DNA of 64,000 nucleotides from CAVSUZ01 sp963791885 (GTDB lineage: Bacteria > Pseudomonadota > Alphaproteobacteria > Acetobacterales > Acetobacteraceae): contig CAWBUL010000006.1 of the NCBI GenBank assembly GCA_963791885.1, positions 1,116,001 to 1,180,000 on the forward strand, given 5' to 3'. The stretch's first letter is position 1. Each line of letters opens with the position of its first letter. Positions 28,052 through 40,993 of the stretch are shown here, piece after piece. The notes beneath the pieces are model-generated. The model was not told where the DNA came from. It was given only the letters and a program-made list of their open reading frames with translations, and did no database searches. Position numbers and translations under genes: made by a program.

Positions 28052-31000
28052 TCATACCGGGGTCAAGTTTTTGGCCTTCTCCTTTCGGCCCTTGGTGGCG
28101 GCCGTGCTGGCTTTGAAGCCAGGACCAGTTCGGCATAGGACGTCACGTCGATCTCGGCGCACCCCGTTGCCTGAATTCGTGATCGAGACGCGGCGGACCT
28201 CGGCATCGTCTTCGGCCGAGATGAGTGCTTCCAACGTCGTTATCAGCGCTCCGTCGTGCCGCGTAATCCCAGCTCGATCTTCGTTGAACGCGACATCATA
28301 AGCATCCGGCTCGACGCCGACCGGCTGGTAGCCGGCCGACCATACGTCGCCGCTTCGAACGTCTCGGAGGAAGACGTAGGAACCCCAGTCGTCGCAGGTA
28401 GCATCCTCACGCCAACGCGTGACAGCCAGCCCACGCCAGCGACTGTAACCGGAGCCGGCGGCCGTCAGCATCACAGCGTAGCGGCCGTTGGATAGCAGAT
28501 GGGTGGCAACCGAAGCGGTGTGCGCGGTGGCCAACCGCCTTCCGCCTTGCGGTCCAGACTGCAGCACCTTGCCAGGCGATTTGGCGTCCGCCTCCCAGGG
28601 ACGCAATACGGCAACGTCGCGCGGCGTGCCTTCCTGCAGCAGCAGTTCGGTCGCCTGGACCATCGGTTCGGCATGGAAGCGCGCGCGCATCGCACCATCC
28701 AGCAACGCATCGGCGACGGCCACAATAGTCATGCCCTGATGGTGCGCCATGAAAGCACGCACGATCGCGACGCTTGTATTCTCCGGTAGTCGGCTCGGCG
28801 TATAGTCCAGTGCCTCGTAGAACCCATAGCGACCGCATGCGCCGACGCCGGCAAGCGTGGTCAAATTGCGTGCCGCCGCGGCCGGATTGACCATGCTGGC
28901 AAGCGCCGTTGCGTACGGCGCGACCACAGCGCTGTCGCCCAGGCCGCGCTTCAACCCGAGGCCGGGCACGCCGAAGTTTGAGTATTGGTAGGTGAGCTCC
29001 AGGTCGCGGACGTTGTATGCCGATTCCGAGATGCCCCAGGGCAAGCCGAGCGACGCAGCATAGGCGATCTGCCGCCGTACGATCAGCTGATTGGTTCGTT
29101 CCAGCAGACTCCCCGCCGGCGCGCGCATGACCAGCGAAGGCATCAAGTATTCGAACATCGATCCCGACCACGAAATCAGCGCGGCGCCGGAGGCGATCGG
29201 TGTGACGGCACGCCCGAGATGGAACCAATGCCGCGCCGGGACGTCACCCTTGGCGATCGCGATGAAGCTCGCAAGCCGTGCCTCCGACGCGAGAAGATCG
29301 TAGCAACTCGGGTCAAGCGTTCCTTCGGTCACCCGGTAACCAATCGAGAGCAGCTTGCGCACCGGATCGAGCAGAAAGCCGTAGCCCATCTCCAGCGCCA
29401 TCGACCGTGCCATCGCTGCGAGAGACGCAAGGCGCGCCGCCAGGAGAATGGCCGACTCCGACGACTGACGTATGTCCTCCTGGTGACTCTCGATCGAGCG
29501 GCGCACCGCCGTCACCCAAAACAGCATGTCCGCGCCGGTGTCGTCGCCGCGCTCACTGGCGAATGCGGATGCGATGTCGACGGTGATCTCGACCTGGGCA
29601 CCGAGCTCGGCCAGATGCGCTGCGATGCCCTGAAGGTCAGGCTGCGCCTGACGCGCGCTCGCCGAAAGCGCTGCGACTGCGTCGTCGAGCTGATGCCACG
29701 TCACCGTTAGCGTGCGCCGCCCATCACGCAACTGGTCTGTCGCTTCGCGGGCGAGATCGAGCGCGTCGGCGATGCCTGCCAGGCGCTGCGCCGCCGTGGG
29801 CGCCACGACAGTCCACTCGCCGCAAGCGTTGGCCAATACAATCAGATGGCCGGCCAGGTTCCCGCTATCGACCGTGGAGACATAGGGCGGATCGAGTGAG
29901 CGAAGATCGCGCGTGTCGTACCAATTGTAGAAATGTCCACGGAAGCGGCCAAGCTTGGCCATGGTGGCCAGCGTCATCTCAAGGCGTTCGGCTGCTTCGG
30001 TGGTTCCCAGCCATCCGAAGTCGCGGGCGGCCGCGATAGACAGCAGATACAGGCCTAAATTCGTGGGCGAAGTCCGGTGGGCCAGTGCCGGCGCTGGATC
30101 CTCCTGGAAATTGTCCGGCGGCAGCATGTTGTCGGCGGCCGTCACGAAGGTCTCGAAGAATCGCCAGGTTCGCCGAGCGGTCATCCGCAACGTCTGACTA
30201 TCCGCGGCTGACACGGACATCATTTTGGACATCCCAGGAGACTGGCTGATCCACCGCGCGATCGCAGGCGATGCGATCCAGAGGGTAGCGAGCGGCACTG
30301 CCAGCGGCCATGTGCCACGCCCGATCAGCAGCGAGAGCCCGAGTGCCAGCAGGCCAAAAGCGACCCCGCTGCCCATCACGCGATAGAAGCCGAGGAGATC
30401 GAGTCGGCGACTGTTCGTCGCCTGTGCCGCTGGAACCCATTCGAGAAGGTGCCGGCGGGTGACGAACAGCCGCGTCAAGGTCCGCCCGATCGCATCGCTC
30501 ATGAGCCATGCCTGATGGCCCAGGAACGTGACGATGAGCGCCCATTGAGTGAGCGCGAGGCGCAGATCGGTGCCAAGAGCCGCCAGATGGCTGCGCAGTG
30601 TTATCTCGGCACGGCGCGGAATGACGACAGCAATGGCAGGGATGATAGCCGGCAGTAGGATCGTCGAGAGAATGAAGCCGATCCATATGCACGCAGCAGT
30701 GAAGGGCAATGCCAATGCTGCCAGCAACGACAGCATACATGTCGGGGCGGACAGTGTTCGCCGCAGGTTGTCGAGCATCTTCCAGCGACCGATCGCCGGG
30801 ACACCTGGTCCGCGACCCGTCAACCACGGCAGCAACTGCCAATCACCGCGCGCCCAGCGGTGCAGGCGCCGCGCGGCAACGTCGTAGCGGGCGGGGAAGT
30901 CCTCGACGACCTCGATATCAGACACGAGACCGGCGCGGGCAAAAATACCTTCGAACAGGTCGTGGCTGAGCAGTGTGGAATCCGGCACTCGGCCGGCAAG

Positions 31001-33200
31001 CGCAGCCTCGAAAGCGTCGATTTCGTAGATGCCTTTGCCGGCATAGGAGCCTTGGCCGATCAGATCCTGGTACACGTCGGAGGTGGCAGCGGCATAAGGG
31101 TCAATGCCGCTCATACTGGAAAAGATGCGCTGGAAAAGCGAACCCTCCCGACCGATCGGCAATGACGGCGTGACACGTGGTTGCAGCACGGCATAGCCCG
31201 CCGACACCCGGCCGACAGTGATGTCGAACTGCGGCCGGTTGAGCGGATGCGCCATCTTGCCGATCAGACGACGCACCGCATCGCGCGGCAATCTCGTATC
31301 GGCGTCGAGCGTGATGACGTATCTAACATCGGTGGGCACTCTTGGCGCTTGCCCGCCAATAGACAGAAAGCTGGTGTCGGCCGCACCGCGCAGCAGCCGG
31401 TTCAGTTCATGCAGCTTGCCGCGCTTGCGTTCCCAGCCGATCCATCGTGCTTCGCCGTCGTTCCAGAGCCGCTTGCGGTGAAGCAGCAGGAAGCGGTCTC
31501 CGCCAGGTGCGGGGCCGTAACGCCGGTTGAGGCGGGCAATCCCGGCAATTGCCGTTTCAACCAGCGCTTCATCGCCATCGACATGTTGTGTTGCGGCGTC
31601 GAGCCAGTCGGAGAGCAGTGCGAATTGCAGCTCACCGTCCGGGCTCGTAAGGTAGTGGACCTCCAGGCGCTCGATCTGTTCCTCGATCGCTGAGGCCGTC
31701 GTCAGCAGCGTCGGCACGGCGACCAGAGTGCGCAAATTCGCCGACACGCCGCTGCGGAGTTCCAAAGCAGGCAACGGCGTTGCACCGAAGCCGCGCGTGA
31801 CACAGCGGTTCACCACCGCCACTGCCGCGTCAACGGCTGGCACCAGCCCCAGAACACCGAGCAGGCTCAGCCACGCTGGGCCGAGACCCTGAGCGTGCAG
31901 CGCAAACACGGGTATTGCGAGGAGGACAGCGGCCATAATGGTCCCGGCACCGACATAGCCACCGATGCCGAGCCTTCGGATCAGACGTCCCGGCCACGCA
32001 CTGGCTGGCGGCCGGAAGCCGATAGCCGCCTCGAATGCGCAGCGTCCTCCGGCGATAAGGTGGTAGCCGGGATCTCTGCGGCGGTTTGCCTCGACACTTG
32101 AGGGCAAACATGGCGAGAGTTCCGCTGCCTGGACGGCGGCGCGGGTGACGTCAAGTTCCGCACGGTCTGTGCCCCGCGACAGTTCCTCAATGGCGCTGCG
32201 ATAAAGATTGCGCGTCGAGAAATCCATGTCGCGAAACGCGCTGCCGGCGGAGAGGACTTCGTCCACCAGGCTGATGCGCTCGAACAACTCGGACCAATCA
32301 ACATCGGAAATCATGCGCATGCTGGTGATGATATTGCGCACCGTGACAACGCCTGCACCCTGCCTCTGATGCTCGCTGCGCACCGCCGAATCTGCCGTCA
32401 ATCCTTGCGCGGCCAGATGCTGGTCGAGCCAGATCAGCGCGGGTGTGATTCTGGGATCCTGATCGCGCAGCCGATGTACAAGTTGCACGGCAAATGCTTC
32501 GGGCAGGGCCGTACCTTCACGCTCGGCGAGCACGATTGACGCTGAACTCGGCGGTATGCCCACCCGCACCCAGCAACCGATCGGCGACAGCGTCCGCCTC
32601 CTGGCGCGCGACGCTGCTGTCTACGATCAATTCGGCGAGCCGCCTGAGGTTTTCGACGAGCACGATCCTGAGCGTGATGGCGACCGCCCAGAGTTCGCCG
32701 ATGGTCAGCGGTTGCACCTCCTGGTAGGCGCGCACGAAGCGACACAGCAGCTCGGAATCGAAATGGCTATCGGTGTGTGCGACAAAGGCCCAGGCAACGC
32801 CGAACATCCGGGGGTATCCCATGAACGGGCCGTCGAGCAGCTTCGGAAGCTGCCGGTAGTAGCCGGGCGGCAGTGCCGTCCGGATCTCATGGATCTCGCG
32901 CTCGACGAGATAGTAGTTATCGGCCAGCCACTCGGCCGCCGGCGTGATAGAGCGCCCATCGCCGGTCGATCTGGAGATCGTGCGATAGGCGTGGAGCAGG
33001 ACCGTGCCATTGTCGGCGAGCCGGCCTGACAATGGACGACCCCTGGTCGGTCTCGGCGTAACTGTTTGCGCAACCGCGAGGCTTCGCGCATGCTCCTCGA
33101 GGCGTTCGGCACTGAACAGCTCTTCGCGAACGGGCTTCCGACTGACCCACGGCGAGGCAGACGACGCGCGACCGAGGACAAAGCGAGTGAGTGATATCAT
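28052..33200 (-). pseudogene. ndvB: Cyclic beta-1,2-glucan synthase, truncated and frameshifted
   Basis: Full NdvB proteins are about 2800 residues: an N-terminal region, a family-84 glycosyltransferase in the membrane, a glycoamylase-like domain and a C-terminal GH94 phosphorylase domain. The N-terminal 220 residues lie in one frame (33200 to about 32545). A frameshift leads into the main frame with the GT part (LDADTRLPRDAV, RRLHRWARGDWQLLPW), membrane helices and the glycoamylase-like part (NLGLYLLSIAAARDFGWLG). An extra C at about 28188 shifts the frame again, and homology ends near 28110 beside the insertion-sequence-like block. The GH94 domain is missing. It is certainly non-functional as a full synthase. 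Confidence 0.88.
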
Positions 33201-33279
33201 GGCCTGATGATGCGCCCATGCACGCGCGCATTAGACTTATAGACGGCGGCCACCAATTCGACGCGACTTTGCCGCGCCT

Positions 33280-33528
33280 TCATGCCTCCTCGAACGGTGC
33301 GGGCAGGCGGCCGGACTTGAAGATGATGGTGGGTTCCTCGTCGTATTCGCCCAACTCAGCGTCACCTGACGTAGCGAATGCGACAACACCTGCCTTGGTC
33401 GTCGTGAGATTCTCTGCTGTCCGTCGAGCAGCGTCCGATGACTTGCACCGTATCGGCGTGTCGGCAATCAGCCGTGCACCTTTGCCGGCCTTGAACGCCT
33501 GGACGAGATAGAGGGTCTCAAGGGCCAT
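33280..33528 (-). CDS. Conserved hypothetical protein, 82 residues
   Basis: Small soluble protein beginning MALETLYLVQAF, with a central DAARRTAENL helix and an acidic GDAELGEYDEEP stretch. I recall similar short proteins in other alphaproteobacteria, but no function is known to me. It sits between groEL and ndvB on the same strand. Confidence 0.6.
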   Translation of the reverse strand: MALETLYLVQAFKAGKGARLIADTPIRCKSSDAARRTAENLTTTKAGVVAFATSGDAELGEYDEEPTIIFKSGRLPAPFEEA

Positions 33529-33663
33529 ACGAGATTACACCCGGCCCGGCAGCGGCTTCGCGTCGCAACAGACGAGCAGTCATTGCCTCTAACAGCAGGT
33601 CGGGTGTATCCTGATCCACCATCGGATTTCTCTCAGAGGGGTCCGTCCAGTCGGTCGCTTCGC

Positions 33664-35325
<1,662 letters not shown>

Positions 35326-35643
35326 TTACGCGGCCTTCTTCTTGGTCGCCGAGCTACCTTCAATGATGCCCATGATGTCCAACTCCTTCATAATCAGCAG
35401 TTCTTCGCCGTCGAGTTTCACCTCGGTGCCCGACCACTTGCCGAACAGGATGCGATCGCCGGCCTTCACCTCGAGCGCCACGATCTGGCCTTGCTCGTTG
35501 CGGGCTCCTGGACCGGCGGCGATGACCTCGCCCTCCATCGGCTTTTCCTGAGCGGTGTCAGGGATGATGATCCCGCCCACAGTCTTCTCTTCGGCATTGA
35601 GGCGACGGATCACCACCCGATCGTGCAAGGGACGAAATTTCAT
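35326..35643 (-). CDS. groES: Co-chaperonin GroES
   Basis: 105 residues beginning [15 protein letters not shown], with the mobile-loop region [18 protein letters not shown] and the roof [11 protein letters not shown] lysine-rich tail (ATKKKAA) makes it about 10 residues longer than usual. The start at 35643 matches the family. It is the first gene of the groESL operon. Confidence 0.96.
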   Translation of the reverse strand: MKFRPLHDRVVIRRLNAEEKTVGGIIIPDTAQEKPMEGEVIAAGPGARNEQGQIVALEVKAGDRILFGKWSGTEVKLDGEELLIMKELDIMGIIEGSSATKKKAA

Positions 35644-35727
35644 TGGATTCTGACTAACCTGGTGCCAGCCCATGAAGGCTGGTCGGCTTGCCCTATGCCT
35701 TGCCTGCACGCTTCAGGTGCAGCTCAT

Positions 35728-35754
35728 TTGGCACTCTGGTCCCGGGAGTGCTAA
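35728..35754 (-). promoter_or_regulatory. CIRCE operator (HrcA binding site) upstream of groESL
   Basis: On the minus strand TTAGCACTC-N9-GAGTGCCAA, one base from the perfect CIRCE inverted repeat. It lies 84 nt upstream of the groES start. HrcA binding here would repress the operon until heat shock. Confidence 0.9.
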
Positions 35755-36019
35755 ACACTTGGGGCGCTGGATCTTCCTATTCAAGCCGCTGACGCAACCT
35801 TAGGTCAGCAATATGCCGGAGAGATTTGAACGGGATTGAAGACGCCGAGGCGGTCGCATTGCCCTTGCAATCTATCGGGCTTTTTCTTGATGCGTGGCAC
35901 AATTGTGGCAAATGTCAGCAGTCGAGCCCACGACACAGATAAATCTTGCATTGCGGCTACCAATCGCAAAGTTACTGATCACCCTCACGTGGTGCCTGTA
36001 AGCAAACTGAGTTTACCCC

Positions 36020-36136
36020 CGCTTCGGGCTGGACAGCGCCGAGGCCATCGCGGCATTGCAGGCCGAAGAGATCGAACCACTCGTGGTGATCGGGCCCACG
36101 CAACCGCATCGACCTTATGACTTTCGTCCGCCACCG
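36020..36136 (+). pseudogene. Fragment of an IS1182-type transposase
   Basis: About 39 residues (DSAEAIAALQAEEIEPLVVI, then QPHRPYDFRPPP) resemble a middle segment of IS1182-family transposases. There are no ends and no complete frame. The rest of the roughly 500-bp gap between groES and gnd (35755-36252) shows no gene apart from the hairpin at 36165. Confidence 0.4.
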
Positions 36137-36164
36137 AGTAGGTCTAGGTCGCACTCGCTTACAA

Positions 36165-36189
36165 CTGCAGGCGCATCGCGCGCCTGCAG
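36165..36189 (-). terminator. Hairpin downstream of gnd
   Basis: CTGCAGGCGC and its exact complement form a 10-bp stem with a 5-nt loop, 64 nt after the gnd stop on the minus strand. The T-run is weak, so intrinsic termination is likely but not certain. Confidence 0.5.
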
Positions 36190-36252
36190 CAGACGTGAGC
36201 CGATCACTCGATCACCGCCCTCCAGCAGCCAAAGTGCGAATCCGACAGCCGG

Positions 36253-37266
36253 CTAATTTGATTTTTCGATATGCCCTCCAAACTCATACCGCATCGCCGA
36301 CAGCAGCTTGTCGGCGAACTCAGCCTCCCCGCGCGAGCTGAACCGTTCGTACAGCGCGGACGACAGAACATGCGCCGGCACGCCTTCGTCGATCGCCGCC
36401 TTTATGGTCCACCGGCCCTCACCCGAATCGGACACACGCCCAGCGAATTTCGCCAGCGCCGGATCCTTGATCAGAGCCGACGCCGTGAGATCGAGGAGCC
36501 ACGACGCGATCACGCTGCCGCGGCGCCAGACCTCCGCGATGTCAGGCAGGTTCAGATCGTACTGATAATGCTCGGGATCGCGCAGCGGTGTGGTTTCCGC
36601 ATCGACCGCGCCCTTGCTCTTGCCAATGTTCGCGGCCTTCAGCACGCCCATGCCTTCGGCGTAGGCGGCCATAATTCCGTATTCGATGCCGTTGTGCACC
36701 ATCTTCACAAAGTGCCCGGCTCCATTCGGCCCGCAATGCAGATACCCCTGCTCCGACGTGCCGCCAGCCTTTTCACGGCCGGGCGTACGCTCGATGTCGC
36801 CACGCCCCGGCGCCAGCGCGTTGAAGATCGGATCGAGATGCTTCACCACGTCGTTCTCGCCGCCGATCATCATGCAGTAGCCGCGCTCCAGGCCCCAGAC
36901 GCCGCCGCTGGTGCCGACATCGACGTAGTGGATCTTTTTGGCTGACAACTCCTTCGCCCGGCGGATGTCGTCGATGTAGTAGGAGTTGCCGCCGTCGATC
37001 AGGATATCGCCCGGCTCCAGATGCGGCAGCAAGGATTCGATCGTCTCGTCCACCACCCCTGCGGGCACCATCAGCCAGACGGCACGGGGCTTCGTCAGTT
37101 TCTTGGTTAGTTCCGAAACGCTGGAGCTGCCGACGGCTTTCTGCGAGACGAGTTCTTGAACCGCCTTGGCGGACATGTCGAATACGACGCATTCATGCCC
37201 GTGCGCCATCAGCCGGCGCACCATGTTGGACCCCATACGGCCCAACCCGATCATCCCCAACTGCAC
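36253..37266 (-). CDS. gnd: 6-phosphogluconate dehydrogenase (decarboxylating), short form
   Basis: 337 residues, the short class of 6PGDH (about 300-340 residues) often NAD-preferring, rather than the 470-residue form. It has [13 protein letters not shown] at the N-terminus, [10 protein letters not shown], and the substrate segment [19 protein letters not shown] with the catalytic Lys and the NxxE pattern. It converts 6-phosphogluconate to ribulose-5-phosphate. It starts 3 nt after the pgi stop, the third gene of a tal-pgi-gnd operon. Confidence 0.95.
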   Translation of the reverse strand: MQLGMIGLGRMGSNMVRRLMAHGHECVVFDMSAKAVQELVSQKAVGSSSVSELTKKLTKPRAVWLMVPAGVVDETIESLLPHLEPGDILIDGGNSYYIDDIRRAKELSAKKIHYVDVGTSGGVWGLERGYCMMIGGENDVVKHLDPIFNALAPGRGDIERTPGREKAGGTSEQGYLHCGPNGAGHFVKMVHNGIEYGIMAAYAEGMGVLKAANIGKSKGAVDAETTPLRDPEHYQYDLNLPDIAEVWRRGSVIASWLLDLTASALIKDPALAKFAGRVSDSGEGRWTIKAAIDEGVPAHVLSSALYERFSSRGEAEFADKLLSAMRYEFGGHIEKSN

Positions 37267-37269
37267 GAT

Positions 37270-38910
37270 CTAACCTCCTTTTGCCCGAGCGCTGCGATAC
37301 CGCTCGATCAGTGCATTCGTGGAGCTGTCATGCGCCAGCTTGCCGTCGTGCTTCGGGTCGAGCTCCGGCACGATGCGCAGTGCGAGCGCTTTACCCAGCT
37401 CCACACCCCATTGGTCGAAACTGTCGATGTCCCAGATGGCGCCCTGGGTGAAGACGCTGTGCTCATACAGCGCGACCAGCGCTCCGAGCGTGCGCGGATC
37501 GAGCTTCTCGGCCAGGATCACGTTCGTCGGCCGGTTTCCTTCGAACACGCGGTAGGGGATCTGCCAATCCGGCACGCCTTCCGCCGCGACATCCTGCGGC
37601 GTCTTTCCAAACGCCAGCGCCTCGGCCTGCGCGAACACGTTCGCCATCAGCAGGTCGTGCTGGTGCGTGAGAGGGCTGAGGGGCGACAGGAAGGCGATCA
37701 GGTCGCAGGGGATCAGCTTCGTGCCCTGGTGGATCAGCTGATAGAAGGAATGCTGCCCATCGGTGCCAGGCTCACCCCAAATGATCGGGCCGGTCTGGTA
37801 ATCAACATGATTGCCGCGCAGATCAACGTGCTTGCCATTGCTCTCCATCTGCAACTGCTGAAGGTATGCCGGGAAGCGGCTGAGTTGCGCGGCGTAGGGC
37901 ATAATGCCGAGCGTCTGCGCGTCGAAGAAGTTGTTGTACCAGACGGTCAGCAGGCCCAGCAGCAGCGGTAGGTTGCGTTCCGGCGGCGCGGTCCGGAAAT
38001 GCTCGTCCATCGTGTGGAACCCGTCGAGCATGGCGCGGAAATTATCAGGGCCAACCGCAATCATGGTCGACAGGCCGATGGCGCTGTCCATCGAATAGCG
38101 TCCGCCGACCCAATCCCAGAAGCCGAACATGTTCTGCGCGTCGATGCCGAATTCCTTCACGCCCTTGTCGTTGGTTGAAACCGCAACGAAATGGCGGGCG
38201 ACGGCGGCATCGGAGCCAAGCTTGTCCACCGCCCATTTTCGCGCCGCGGCGGCGTTGGTCATGGTCTCGAGCGTGGTGAATGTCTTTGACGAGATGACGA
38301 ACAGAGTCTCCGCTGCATCGAGATCAGACGTGGCTTCAGTAAGGGCGGCGCCATCCACGTTCGCGACGAAACGGAAGGTCATGGATGGATCGCTAAACGG
38401 CCGCAGCGCGTGGTAAGCCATTTCGGGACCCAGATACGAACCGCCGATCCCGATATTGATGACGTTCCGGATGCGCTTGCCGGTGTGCCCCTTCCAGCTT
38501 CCGGAGCGGACCGCGTCGGCGAAGTGACTCATGCGGTCCAGAACCTCGTGCACATCTGCCACCACGTCCTTACCGTCCACTTCGATATGGGTCCCGCGTG
38601 GCGCGCGTAGCGCGACGTGCAATACCGCGCGCTTTTCCGTGTTGTTGATCTTCTCGCCGCGGAACATCGCGTCACGCCGCGCCAGCACGCCGCGCGCCTG
38701 CGCCAGCGACAGAAGCAGCCGCACGGTTTCCTCGGTGATGCGGTTCTTCGAATAGTCGATAAACAGCCCCGCGCCTTCGACCGAGAAGCGCTGCGCCCGG
38801 CCCGGATCGTCAGCGAACAGTGTCCGCAGATGCAGGTCCTTGATCTTCGCCTGATGCGCCGAGAGTGCCGTCCAGGCCGGATCCGCCGTCAAACGCGATG
38901 GAACGTCCAT
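37270..38910 (-). CDS. pgi: Glucose-6-phosphate isomerase
   Basis: 546 residues with both family signatures: a [11 protein letters not shown] region near residue 150 and [13 protein letters not shown] near 265. The C-terminal [10 protein letters not shown] with catalytic Lys is also visible. It interconverts glucose-6-phosphate and fructose-6-phosphate. It is second in the tal-pgi-gnd operon, 23 nt after tal. In some alphaproteobacteria tal and pgi are fused; here they are separate genes. Confidence 0.97.
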   Translation of the reverse strand: MDVPSRLTADPAWTALSAHQAKIKDLHLRTLFADDPGRAQRFSVEGAGLFIDYSKNRITEETVRLLLSLAQARGVLARRDAMFRGEKINNTEKRAVLHVALRAPRGTHIEVDGKDVVADVHEVLDRMSHFADAVRSGSWKGHTGKRIRNVINIGIGGSYLGPEMAYHALRPFSDPSMTFRFVANVDGAALTEATSDLDAAETLFVISSKTFTTLETMTNAAAARKWAVDKLGSDAAVARHFVAVSTNDKGVKEFGIDAQNMFGFWDWVGGRYSMDSAIGLSTMIAVGPDNFRAMLDGFHTMDEHFRTAPPERNLPLLLGLLTVWYNNFFDAQTLGIMPYAAQLSRFPAYLQQLQMESNGKHVDLRGNHVDYQTGPIIWGEPGTDGQHSFYQLIHQGTKLIPCDLIAFLSPLSPLTHQHDLLMANVFAQAEALAFGKTPQDVAAEGVPDWQIPYRVFEGNRPTNVILAEKLDPRTLGALVALYEHSVFTQGAIWDIDSFDQWGVELGKALALRIVPELDPKHDGKLAHDSSTNALIERYRSARAKGG

Positions 38911-38933
38911 CCCATCCCTCCGGTGTGCTGGGG

Positions 38934-40010
38934 TTAGCTCAGGACTTTGCTCTTGGCATCGACCGCGCCGAGCAGGTCCTTCCAGGATTTGACGAAGGAG
39001 TTGGCCCCCTCGTCCTGAAGTTGCCGCCCAAGCGCGGCGATACCGATGCCGGCGCGTTCGAATTCGGCGAGCGTCTTCTCGCCGTCGCCGCCGTCGCGTG
39101 GCAGCACGCCGCTGAGTTTGCCGTGATCCGCCGTCGCTTTCAGCGTCGGCTCCGGCATGGTGTTCACCGTGTTCGGGGCGGCGAGGCCGGCGACATAGAG
39201 CGTGTCGGGCGCCTTCGGGTCCTTGGTGCTGGTGCTCGCAAAAAGCAGGCGTTGCGGATGGGCGCCGTGATTGGCCAGGCGCTGCCAGCGGTCGCTGTCG
39301 AGCAGATCACGGTAAGCTTTATAGCAGGCCTTCCCGATGGCCAGGCCAAGGCGGTTCTGCAGGTTGGCGGGAACCTTGTCGGCAACGCCGCGATCCCAGC
39401 GGGAGATGAACACCGACGCGACGGAGCGCACATCCACCGGACGTTTGGCATCGAGCCGCCGTTCCAGGCCGCGCATATAGGCCTCGGCCGCGGCGACATA
39501 CTGCGCGGGGGAGAAAAGCAACGTCACGTTGATCGGCACGCCGTTGAAGATGGCTTCCTCGATCGCCGGCAGACCCTCCGGCGTGCCGGGGATCTTGATG
39601 AACAGGTTGGGGCGTGACGCCTTGCCGTGCAGCGTGGCGGCCGAGGCGACCGTCCCCTTGGTGTCGTGCGCAAGCAGCGGCGAGACCTCGAGCGAGACCC
39701 AGCCATCGACTGTCCCGGTGCGCTGATGGACACCCAGGAACATATCGGCGGCGCGGACCAGATCCTCGATCGCGATTTCGAAGAAGAGGTCTTCCCCACG
39801 ACGCCCCTGATCGAGCAGCCGTGATATTTCGTCGTCGTAGGCGTCGCTATGCGTGATCGCGTGATCGAAAATGCTGGGATTGGAGGTCAGCCCGGTGACC
39901 GACCATTCCTCAATGTACTTCGCTAGAGTGCCCGTATCCAGCAGTGCCCGCGTGATGTCGTCCAGCCAGAGGCTCTGGCCAAGCCGGTTCAACTCTGTGG
40001 TTGCTAGCAT
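38934..40010 (-). CDS. tal: Transaldolase
   Basis: 358 residues from the chosen ATG 40010; the open frame extends 39 codons upstream without conserved residues. It has [29 protein letters not shown], a VSLEVSP segment and the Schiff-base lysine region [17 protein letters not shown]. It moves dihydroxyacetone units between sugar phosphates in the pentose-phosphate pathway. It is the first gene of the operon and divergent from acetoacetate decarboxylase. Confidence 0.95.
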   Translation of the reverse strand: MLATTELNRLGQSLWLDDITRALLDTGTLAKYIEEWSVTGLTSNPSIFDHAITHSDAYDDEISRLLDQGRRGEDLFFEIAIEDLVRAADMFLGVHQRTGTVDGWVSLEVSPLLAHDTKGTVASAATLHGKASRPNLFIKIPGTPEGLPAIEEAIFNGVPINVTLLFSPAQYVAAAEAYMRGLERRLDAKRPVDVRSVASVFISRWDRGVADKVPANLQNRLGLAIGKACYKAYRDLLDSDRWQRLANHGAHPQRLLFASTSTKDPKAPDTLYVAGLAAPNTVNTMPEPTLKATADHGKLSGVLPRDGGDGEKTLAEFERAGIGIAALGRQLQDEGANSFVKSWKDLLGAVDAKSKVLS

Positions 40011-40225
40011 GGATGGCTCGCTTGCTCGGGGTTGGACGATTGCCAAGGTTGGACCCGGCGCTGGGAGATCAGCACCTTCGGGGTTGGGCAGCAAGTTGCG
40101 GTTTTGCGCCAGGGAACCGATCAGCACCCCCGTCCTTCACTCTTGCCACGAATGTCCCGGGAACTCAGGCTTACGCCGCAGACTTCGGACTGAAACGGAG
40201 CGGCGACACAGGGCAGGAGGAACGC

Positions 40226-40987
40226 ATGAAGCGCGAGGACTTGCTGCGGCAGGTAACGACCCCAATCGGCGCGCCGGCTTTCGCCCGCGGGCCACGCACG
40301 TTTTACAATCGCGAGTACCTCAATATCACCTATAGAACAGATCGGGACCGGCTGCGTGCCGTGGTCCCCGAGCCGCTGGAGATCGACGACCCGCTGGTCC
40401 GGTTCGAGGTGATGAACATGCCGGATACCATGACCCACGGCGCCTACGTCGAATGCGGCCAGGCCATCGCCGTGCGCTTCGGGCAAGAGGCGGGCGAGTA
40501 CCTTCACGCAATGTACGTGGACAACCACCCGGCCATCGCCAGCGGCCGGGAGGTGAGCGCCTACCCCAAGAAGCTTGGATCGCCGAAGCTGTACGTCGAA
40601 TCAGACACGCTGATCGGCACCCTCGACTACGGATCTCTGCGCGTCGCCGTGGCCACCATGGGCTACAAATACGTCGCCATGGACCTGGAGAAGGCACGCG
40701 AAGAAGTCTGCGTGCCCACGTTCATGCTCAAAATCCTGCCGAACTACCTCAGTCGGCGCGGCGACCGGCCTCGTATCTGCGAGCTGGTACGCACGCAAAT
40801 CGACACCATCACTGTCAAGGGGGCCTGGACCAGCCCGGCCCGGCTGCAGCTCTTCGAGCATGTGAATGCGCCGATGGCCGACCTGCCGGTGCGGGAGATC
40901 GTTTCCGCCAGCCACATCATCACCGATCTCGTGCTGCCGGTGTCGGAGATGGTACACGACTACCTCGCCGAAGACGGACGGTCCTGA
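40226..40987 (+). CDS. adc: Acetoacetate decarboxylase
   Basis: 253 residues. It decarboxylates acetoacetate to acetone through a Schiff base. The catalytic lysine pair lies in REVSAYPKKLGSPK near residue 120, and the YNREYLNITYRTD N-terminal strand is typical. ATG 40226 has a strong GCAGGAGG upstream. It leads a plus-strand run ending in PHA synthase genes; an acetoacetate or other beta-ketoacid branch of polyester metabolism is plausible. Some homologues are promiscuous lyases or dehydratases, so the exact reaction is not certain. Confidence 0.88.
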   Translation: MKREDLLRQVTTPIGAPAFARGPRTFYNREYLNITYRTDRDRLRAVVPEPLEIDDPLVRFEVMNMPDTMTHGAYVECGQAIAVRFGQEAGEYLHAMYVDNHPAIASGREVSAYPKKLGSPKLYVESDTLIGTLDYGSLRVAVATMGYKYVAMDLEKAREEVCVPTFMLKILPNYLSRRGDRPRICELVRTQIDTITVKGAWTSPARLQLFEHVNAPMADLPVREIVSASHIITDLVLPVSEMVHDYLAEDGRS

Positions 40988-40993
40988 TACACC

